NCBI GenBank assembly: GCA_001640655.1
Contig: LXGT01000059.1
Location: 1 to 64,000, forward strand
DNA length: 64,000 bases
From: Endoconidiophora laricicola
Lineage: Eukaryota > Ascomycota > Sordariomycetes > Microascales > Ceratocystidaceae
Direction of reading: 5' to 3'
Numbering within the stretch: position 1 is the stretch's first letter; every line of letters starts with the position of its first letter. This document shows positions 56,456 through 64,000 of the stretch, piece after piece. Made by a program: the position numbers and the translations under genes. The notes below the pieces were generated by a model that had not been told where the DNA came from, did not search any database, and saw only the letters and a list, made by a program, of their open reading frames with translations.

Positions 56456-59067
56456 AGTGAACAGCTCCGATTCGATGCAGCTATGCTGTATATTAGTACA
56501 GCAGAGTCAAATAGTAGAGTAGGCAAGGCTTGAGCTTGTCGCGGTGCGAAAGAGTCCGGCGCAGTTGCAAGTCGGCGCATGAACTTCAGATCAACTCAAC
56601 CGTGGCAGTGGACACACAATACAAGCTCGGTAAACATGCGACAGCTAGTATAAGTGGGATAATTGTCTGTAAGTCGTCCAGAAGCGAATCAAGTTCAAGC
56701 CGTGAAAATCAATGTTGTTGGTGGTGGAACTGGTCTGAAGGCTGTGACGATAACTGTTGAGCCCAGCTGCCAAAATGGTTGGCTGGCAAAATGAATAAGA
56801 CCAAGTAGTGATGCAATTGATTGAGAGCACACGATCGCAAGTTGTAAATAGAGTTAAATCGGCGCAAAATAGCTCTATGCAAAATTCAATGCCAGAAAGA
56901 GTGAAAGTTGAAGAGGAGAAAATCGCCAGGACTCAAAAAAAGAAGAAATATTGAAATGTTTACTTTTCCAGCTCCTCGATCCAGTTTCCAGTTCCAATTG
57001 ACGAAGAACGAGCGTCCAAGCAAGTCAACCTCTTCGCATTTTTGCTGGACTGGGACGAACTGGATTTGGCTCCACGCTTTGCGAAATCGGTTCGACCGGG
57101 CTTTTGCCTGTCAGTCCTGCGAAGCTTTCTTTCCGTTGGACTAAGCCAAGTAACCCGGCGCTGCAACTCCACTAAAGTGTATACACTGTACACATTCTGC
57201 CCTTTACAAGATACTTGTGTAGGGTATCTTCATAGTTTTGGAAAATAAATAAGATTTTTTAAAAAAAAAAAGTATATCTGCGTGTTGGGCAGTTCCATAT
57301 GTTGTATATGTAGTTCACTTGCCTCTGCTTCTGCTGTGTTTATTACACTTATGGCTTAAGGCGCTCTCATAAGTCGCAAACTATATCTCACTCATCATAG
57401 CGCTCCAGTTTACATCAACACCATTCTCACTACACGTTTGTGCTCGGCGGTTGACTGCGATACTGATGATTCAGGAATGAAAACTCTGCGATGCAATCCC
57501 AGTTTTTACCTTTGTCTTATTCGCTCAATATTCCGTCGGCAGCCAATTGAAGCCCTTGTGAATGATAAAGCGCGGCTTTCTACACAGTAATTCACTCTTT
57601 GGCCTCTGGGACAATCGTTATCGTTCCTGCTTTGGGAAAGCAACGTGAGCAGCAGGTTGCTGATGTACTGCTACATGAGTCCACACTCTAGTTACGGCCT
57701 AGAATGCGTACCGGTACGTCAATTGCTCGCTATACTTCACCGCACCAATGATAAGCACCGCGTCTTGCTCCACCTTACAAAGCTTCTTTAAGGGAATGCC
57801 CACACTAACCATTAGGAATCTTAAAGTATTATCTAAAAATGAGTATTTTTTGTCCAAATGGTTAGTAGAGAAGCTGAAAACAGTTAACTCTATTATCCTA
57901 GATCACACCAGACAACGCCCTACGCACAGCAGCGCCATAGGGCACAATATCAGAGGATGAGAGCGAAGTACTTTCCCGTGGGAGAATGGGAGGTTGTTCA
58001 ATTGAGGGAGTGACTATATATAGGGTTTAGAGGTGGAGGTCTGCCGAATTTGTTTTTCACTGTTCTGGGAATCCGGACTGGTCGCCGGACACTGCTGGCG
58101 CTACTTTGCGAAGCATGCTAAGGTCACACTACTGGCATCCTGCTCACAGTGTTCTGTTCACTTGGCCAGACAAGGCGCCTTGTCAACAACATCTCTTGAA
58201 TGTACATAGTCTTTACAGATCTCAGACTGCCTAATGCAGACCTTGAATCGCGTAAAGGCAGAATAATATTTAACATCAATCATTTAATCAAGTCACTTTA
58301 TATACCATTTGTAGGGTTAGCGGACGTGTCTACGTATTCAACCAAAAGTACTTTGAAATTGTGTGCCGTATGACAAGTAGACAGATAAGATAGAATTAAT
58401 ATGCACGACTATTATAACAAAGCATATTAATCGTTGGTCAATTTTTTTGTATTCATCTTGGAAAAAAACATATCTAAAAGGGCAAACATATCCATTTTGA
58501 GTGTATTATCACATCTATAACATCCCGAAACCGAAGCGCAAGAGACCCATCAAGTTTTGGCATCACCAAGTTTCCCATGTGCCGTCCGTTTGCATGGGAA
58601 AAAAGCTCCAACCTAAAAATCAGAAGACATATGCCTCTTTCATCTGGTTCGATAGTCCTGTTGATCTATCTTGTCATCCTATGACAGACCATAGAAAAGC
58701 CATGTTGTCCCTGCCAACTCGATAGCTAGATGCGAGCCTGACTAAATCATATCAATGTAAACCCTCAGGAATAAAACGACTCGAAGATAAAGAGAATGCT
58801 GTCTTGCATTCTCTAGAGTATAAATTCTCAACTTTATAAGCCAACTGTCATCATTGTAGCGTCATCTGGTAGTAGATGATGGGGAAAGAAAGAAGAGACA
58901 AACCACGGTGCGTATAAACAGAGACATAACGTGGACAAAACGGCTGCGAAGAGAATAAAAGACTACACCAGATGCGACAAAGCGAGAGTGAGAGAAGAAA
59001 GAAGAGTAAGTAACGCAGAAGAGATAAAATGCTGGTAATTTTTGAAGTTCGATTCTTTGTGAGCTTT
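56456..59067. other. 2.6-kb spacer between INO80 and arb1
   Basis: It contains the INO80 promoter (from 56456), the 3' region of arb1 and the fourth hairpin-repeat copy. No frame longer than 78 codons and none recognisable on either strand, apart from one 125-codon frame at 58862-59239 that runs into arb1 exon 3. Confidence 0.5.
58199..58283. repeat. Hairpin repeat family, copy 4
   Basis: This copy matches copy 1 over about 85 bases at a distance of 58 kb: AATGTAC..TAGTCTT, AGATCTCAGACTGCCTAATGC, AAAGGCAG, AATAATAT and ATCAATC occur in the same order and spacing. The outer arms CTGCCT (58227-58232) and AGGCAG (58256-58261) are intact. The inner stem (GCAGA versus ATCGC) is weakened. Same orientation as the left-end copies. 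Confidence 0.6.
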
Positions 59068-61049
59068 TTACACAGCACCCTTGTCGATCATACGCTTGCG
59101 TAGGTAGTTCTTGTAGCCGGCGATGGAACCCTCCCAAGGCGTAATAGTCTTGTTGTCGCATACTAGAATTTGCTTTGCAATCTTGTCCAGAAGACTGAAA
59201 ACATACATACATTAGCATTATGTTCGACATACTGAGCATGGGATTATAACATACCGGAAGTCGTGAGACACGACAACAACACCGCCGCTAAAGGCGTTGA
59301 TAGCATCAGCCAGAGAATCAATAGTAGGAATGTCTAGACCGTTGGTAGGTTCGTCTAGCAAAAGCATGTTGGGCCCGTCGATGGCAAGCAAGGCGAATAC
59401 GATACGCGACTTCTGACCTTCGGACAGAGTGCCCATCAGAGCAGTCTGGGCCTCACCAGTTAGACCGTAGCGACCCAGTTGCTGGCGCCAGTATTGATAG
59501 TCCTGAGAAACATCCTTGTACTTGTCACGAACAAAGTCAAGAGCAGACTTTGTTAGATCAAGTTGCTCAGCACTGTGCTGGGAGTAGATACCGAGCTTCA
59601 GGTGAGTGTGGCGAGTGACACGGCCCTCACGAGGGCTCAGCTTGCCAGTCATCAAACGAAGAAGGGTGGATTTACCCACACCGTTGGGACCGACAAGAGC
59701 GGCACGGGAATCCATGTCGAAACCAAGATCGATGTACTTGTACAGATCATCCTCAGCCTTACCAGAGTAGGCAAAAGAAACCTCGTCAAAAGACAGGACG
59801 GGGGGCGGAAGCTTCTCAACATCAGCAAAACGGAAGGTGAAGACTCTGTCCTCGACAACGGGCTCAATGAGGCCATCGGCCTCCATCTTATCTAAGATCT
59901 TCTGGCGAGATTTGGCCTGGCGCACCAGGTTGGCGTAAGTACCGGCGCTAGCAATGAACTTTTTGATGTGGGTAATTTCGTCTTGCTGCTTGGTGTAGGC
60001 CTTCATCTGGTTGGTCTCTTGTTCAGCTCGGGTCTTGGCATAAGAGTCGTAGTTACCACCGTAGTATAGAAGGGTACGCTGGCGCATATCAATCATATTG
60101 GAGCAAACACCATTGAGGAAATCCATAGAATGAGAAACTAGGATTAGGGTACGATCCCACTTCTTCATGTACTCCTCCAGCCACACACAGGCCTCAAGAT
60201 CCAGATGGGCAGTAGGGTCATCAAGAAGTAAAAGAGAGGGCTTGACGAACAGAGCCTTGGCCAGAGCAACACGCATTCTCCAACCACCGGACATGTCCTT
60301 GGTCTTCTTGTGTATAGTCTGCTTGTTGAAACCAAGACCAGTCAGAATCAGAGAGGCACGGGTGGAGAAGGTAGAGGGATCCATCTTGTCGATGTGCTAG
60401 ATATTGGGAAACGAGTGTTAGTCTCAAAATTTGATAATTTCTTTTTAGAACTTTTAAAAGATATTCAGCTTACATCATATAGTTCCATAAGAACAGGGCT
60501 CTCGGGACCCTCATCTTCAAGCAGCTTCTCGGCAAGAGCATCAAGACGAGCCAGCTCGTTCTGGGCCTCAGTAACGACCCAGTCAAGGGCACCCAGATCG
60601 GAAGGAGGAGCACCCTCATTCAAAAGGTAGATATCGACGTGGTCGGGGATGGGGTATTCGCGGGCGGCGATAGCCTTGAGGAAAGTCGACTTTCCGCAAC
60701 CGTTCTCACCCAGCAGACCGTACCGACGACCATAGTTGAGCTCGAGGGTAGCGTCGTTGATCAAGACACGACCGTGGAAAACAAGAGAGGTAGATGTGAT
60801 CTTAACATCACGGCTGAGCTTGCCGGAAGATAGGACACCAGTGGTGACGCGGTCAGACAGACCGTGTTTATCCATCTGGGCAGCAAGACGGGCGACCTCG
60901 TCTAAGCTGTCGGAGGAGGTAGCGGGAACATCCTCACCAGCAGCCTCAGCAGCGGCCTTCGCAGCCTTCTTGGCAGCGACCTTAGAGACCTTGCCGTCCT
61001 TCTCGGCCTTCTTGGCCAATCTCTTTTCCTTGGAAGCAGAGGGGGCCAT
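59068..61049 (-). CDS. arb1: ABC-F ATPase Arb1 (ribosome biogenesis, ABCF2 type)
   Basis: Three exons: 61049-60474, 60396-59255 and 59194-59068, with introns of 77 and 60 nt; 614 residues. It is a soluble tandem ABC protein without membrane segments. NBD1 has Walker A GENGCGKST, signature MSGGW and Walker B LLLLDDPTAHLD. The linker region has QETNQMKAYTKQQDEITHIKKFIASAGTYANLVRQAKSRQK. NBD2 has GPNGVGKST, LSEGQKSR and LLLDEPTNGLD, and the tail DFRLLDKIAKQ is completed by exon 3. The N terminus is Lys/Ala-rich. Yeast Arb1 shuttles between nucleus and cytoplasm and is needed for 40S/60S maturation and ribosome-associated quality control. It shares a 1.02-kb divergent promoter with apm4 that carries a telobox and a CACGTG box. 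Confidence 0.96.
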
Positions 61050-62072
61050 ATTGGATTATTGAAGCGGAAGACCGACAATAGTTTGGGAGTGTAGTGGTTG
61101 AGAACACAAGGCTGCGATATCGTGCCTATGGAATTTTATCGTTTCGATGGAGGGGTCAATTCAAGTAAACCGAATTTGAGCCCTGCACAATAAATTGATG
61201 AAAGTGGGACGCAATCCAAAGAGACTGAGAAACGACTTAGCGTAGCTTGTCAAGTCTCACGAGAGTTATGAGATGGGAGGCAATACCAATCAACTTAATG
61301 ACAGGTTGAGATGTTGCTGAAAAGACAGACAAGATTGCTTGAAACTCTTTCTTAATTATGAAGAGAAGGCCACCATCAATGACAAAACTTTTATCTAGCT
61401 GCTTAAGTTTTTACTGTTTTGCTGCAAAGTTTTGGCCGAAGGTGTGGCGCTGTGGGGCGGTGAAAACTCGATGAGCTTATCAAGTTTGCTAATGACAAAG
61501 CGGCATTGGGCTTTCGTGTCAGAGCAATGACTGCACGCCACATTCCAGGAAGTGGCTGTTAGCATGAAAATAATTGCCAATCAACACTGATTCAATGGGT
61601 GTGGCCAGATTTAGATTAGCTCCGTGTGATTGCTTGCGGCTCATCGTGCCGTCGGAAGGGTATTTGAGCCGCCACATACCCCTAACAGTTTAATTTAGGG
61701 TTATATGTATAACACGTGATATACAATTCCCCCAGTAATGAGCCCCTGGAGCCTTAGTAATTATTGTTCACTTCAAGCTTCATTTAGGTTGGGTTATCAA
61801 ATTGTCATTGTTCATGATCAGATCATTAGTACAGATTTGGCTGAGCATCTAGTTGTTATTTTCTCACTCAGCTACGAAAAACAGGCCCTATCTAGGAAAC
61901 CTGCTGCTCTACTCGCGTACGAATCCCACATTATCGAGGCGCATTGCGTTTCGCAAACTTGTAGTGCTTTCTCCAAACGCGACTTTCTCACCGACGACCT
62001 ATGAGAAATCCTAGACGTCGTTGACAAGCGAACCTTCACGAATTAAGCTGTCACAACTACAATCTGCCCACC
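61050..62072. other. Divergent arb1/apm4 promoter
   Basis: The 1023 bases between start codons contain the telobox plus E-box pair at 61695-61720. An 88-codon frame at 61738-62004 (+) lies in what should be the apm4 leader and resembles nothing. Confidence 0.5.
61695..61720. promoter_or_regulatory. Telobox and CACGTG pair in the arb1/apm4 promoter
   Basis: TTAGGGTT (61695-61702) is followed nine bases later by ACACGTGAT (61712-61720). Both parts match the composite element upstream of tho1 in order and orientation. It lies about 650 bp from the arb1 ATG and 355 bp from the apm4 ATG. Confidence 0.4.
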
Positions 62073-63538
62073 ATGCTTTCTGGAATACTTATCTTTAACC
62101 AGAAGGGCGAGAACCTCATATTTCGTGCCTTCCGCAACGACTGCCGCCCACGCCTTGCCGATGTCTTCCGCATCCAGGTCATCTCCAATTCGCAAGTCCG
62201 GTCGCCGATCTTGACGCTAGGAAGCACAACCTTCAGCCATGTCAAGTGGGAGAATATCTACCTGGTGGCTATTACCAAGAGCAATGCCAACGCTGCTCTT
62301 GTCTTCGAATTTCTCTACAGATTGATTGCTCTTGGCAAGGGATACTTTGGAAAGTTTGACGAGGAAGCTGTCAAGAGTAACTTTGTATTGATCTATGAGC
62401 TTTTAGATGGTGCGCATGATGCTTCACATCAACAAAAGCATTTGCAAAGTTGCTAATAAATGTTACGCCTATTAGAAATTATCGACTTCGGATACCCCCA
62501 GAACACCGAAACCGACACCCTCAAAATGTACATCACGACTGAAGGTCTTAAGTCCGAGAGAGCTGTCGAAGATTCGGCTAAAATAACCATGCAAGCAACC
62601 GGTGCTCTGTCATGGCGTAAGGCAGATGTCAAATACCGCAAGAATGAAGCCTTTGTAGACGTCATTGAGGATGTCAATCTTTTAATGTCAGCTCAAGGCT
62701 CCGTTTTGAGAGCTGATGTTACTGGCCAGATCGTCATGCGCGCATACCTTTCGGGTACCCCGGAGTGTAAATTTGGCCTCAACGATCGCCTACTACTAGA
62801 TAGTGATGCCCTGGGAATGCCCAGCGGAAATCGCATGGGATCTAAGGCTACTAAGGCTGCCGCTGGCAGTGTCACCCTAGAGGACTGCCAATTCCACCAG
62901 TGCGTCAAGCTAGGCAAGTTCGACGCTGACCGTATCATCAGCTTTGTGCCCCCAGACGGCGAGTTCGAACTTATGCGCTATCGCGCAACTGAAAACGTTA
63001 ATCTCCCCTTCAAGGTCCATGCCATTGTCAACGAAGTTGGCAAGACCAAGGTAGAATATAGTATCGGCGTCAAGGCCAACTTTGGCCCAAAGCTTTTCGC
63101 TACAAACGTGATCATCAAGATTCCTACTCCCCTCAACACCGCTAAAATCATAGAGCGGGCAACCCAGGGTAAGGCTAAGTATGAGCCTTCAGAGAACGTG
63201 ATTGTGTGGAAGATTGCAAGATTTGCCGGCCAGAGCGAGTATGTGTTGAGCGCAGAAGCTCAGTTGTCAGCCATGACTACGCAAAAAGCATGGTCACGGC
63301 CGCCGCTCAGTATGAACTTTAGTCTTCTCATGTTCACTAGCTCCGGTCTTCTCGTGCGATATTTGAAGGTGTTTGAAAAGAGCAATTACAGTAGTGTCAA
63401 ATGGGTCAGATACATGACTCGCGCTGGGTCTTATGAGATAAGGTGTGTACCTCTCTTTATAACCGTTGTGCTGATTAACACGTATATATATATATATGAT
63501 ATATATATGATTCACTAACAATATGATCTAGATTCTGA
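62073..63538 (+). CDS. apm4: AP-2 clathrin adaptor mu subunit
   Basis: Three exons: 62073-62409, 62476-63442 and 63532-63538, giving 436 residues. Residues 1-140 form the longin-like N-terminal domain (MLSGILIFNQKGENLIFRAF, NFVLIYELLDEIIDFGYPQNTETDTLK), whose sequence matches AP-2 rather than AP-1 or AP-3. From about 165 (ALSWRKADVKYRKNEAFVDVIE) the mu homology domain binds Tyr-based sorting signals; the conserved W..FAGQSEYVLSAEA is present. The final exon contributes only the end of an Arg codon, Phe and the stop, giving the family's characteristic terminus SYEIRF. The protein acts at the plasma membrane in clathrin-dependent endocytosis. Confidence 0.95.
63443..63531 (+). other. Terminal intron of apm4 with TA repeats
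   Basis: An 89-nt intron (GTGTGT..GATCTAG) containing a run of TA dinucleotides at about 63483-63509. Without its removal the protein would lose the conserved EIRF terminus. Confidence 0.8.
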
Positions 63539-64000
63539 GAACATTGCGTAAACCGGTGCATTCTCTTCCATCTTCCATTTGATACCCCCATCTGGCTTTG
63601 CCGCTCTCTCTCCTTATATCTCCTCATAGCACGCTACGTCGTCGTCTTTATTTTGTTTATGTTTGTGTTCAACGAAGATTTTACAGTCCCATGTTATCAT
63701 TAGCTTTCTATCATATTTATGCATTCTTTCATTCTCGCTACGTGCCCCGCCCCCTCCAACAACTATACGCGGCTCCGGCCACAAATGTACCACAGTTCAA
63801 TACACAATACACTACAATTGAAGAAGATATATCGAACATATTGAACACTAGCCTCTACATAATCTCGTGTATAGTGACTATCTACGGTACTGTGCATTGT
63901 TTCATATCATCAGAGGGATAAAAATGATATCAAAGTATAGCTGTAGTACTTGTCACAAAGGCGGTGTGTCTTTTGAGTATCAGCCTAAATTGATAAGATA
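63539..64000. other. 3' region of apm4 and right edge of window
   Basis: AT-rich sequence with one 107-codon frame (63598-63921) that looks like noise. Nothing else is recognised. Confidence 0.45.

Noticed and set aside
60214..60260. Walker B of Arb1 NBD1 reads DDP rather than DEP, considered as loss of the catalytic Glu.
   Set aside because: As far as I recall, yeast Arb1 has the same DDPTAHLD, so this is a family feature rather than a defect.

Overview
The window is nuclear DNA from a filamentous ascomycete, most likely Pezizomycotina. The evidence is short GT-AG introns (about 46-230 nt, one exception) with fungal branch points, an AA9 cellulose monooxygenase, a fungal-type DUF89 phosphatase, an arylamine N-acetyltransferase, and INO80, Arb1, Tho1 and AP-2 mu of fungal type. 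I cannot name the species. Coding DNA is sparse: 13 protein genes in 64 kb, separated by AT-rich spacers of up to 12 kb. No tRNA, rRNA, CRISPR array or intact transposase was recognised. Several genes are split, and I rebuilt their exon structure by hand from splice signals, frame and family conservation.

Layout. 1-5.1 kb: gene-free, with three copies of a small hairpin repeat and a perfect 33-bp inverted repeat pair enclosing 1.5 kb. 5.1-6.3 kb: secreted AA9 LPMO (+). 6.6-7.9 kb: TRM61/GCD14-type tRNA methyltransferase (-). 8.3-9.5 kb: three-exon aminoglycoside-phosphotransferase-fold protein (-) whose catalytic aspartates are replaced, so probably a pseudokinase. 10.6-15.4 kb: 1583-residue disordered protein with a C-terminal methyltransferase-like domain (-). 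15.4-27.35 kb: 12-kb gene desert. 27.35-29.6 kb: Tho1/SARNP-like mRNP protein (-) and arylamine N-acetyltransferase (-). 31.6-32.8 kb: T5orf172 (GIY-YIG-like) protein (+). 33.9-36.2 kb: secreted Ser/Thr-rich wall-type protein (-). 40.1-41.5 kb: lipid-droplet-associated hydrolase (-). 43.7-45.8 kb: five-exon DUF89/ARMT1 phosphatase (+). 47.4-49.0 kb: seven-helix membrane protein (+). 49.6-56.5 kb: INO80 chromatin remodeller (-) with a long first intron. 59.1-61.05 kb: ABC-F ATPase Arb1 (-). 62.1-63.5 kb: AP-2 mu subunit Apm4 (+), ending in a 7-nt coding exon. A fourth hairpin-repeat copy lies at 58.2 kb.

The genes do not form a pathway cluster. Most are housekeeping genes: chromatin remodelling, ribosome export and assembly, mRNA export, endocytosis, tRNA modification and metabolite repair. 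Interspersed are secreted and accessory genes: the LPMO, the Ser-rich protein, the pseudokinase, the NAT and the 7TM protein. A possible regulatory link is a telobox (TTAGGGTT) paired with a CACGTG box in the promoter of tho1 and in the shared arb1/apm4 promoter. The most unusual observations are the APH-fold pseudokinase, the hairpin repeat family, the TA-flanked inverted repeat pair, the repeated Cys-x-x-Pro/Ala-Tyr-Gly-Cys motif of the Ser-rich protein, and the 7-nt terminal exon of apm4.
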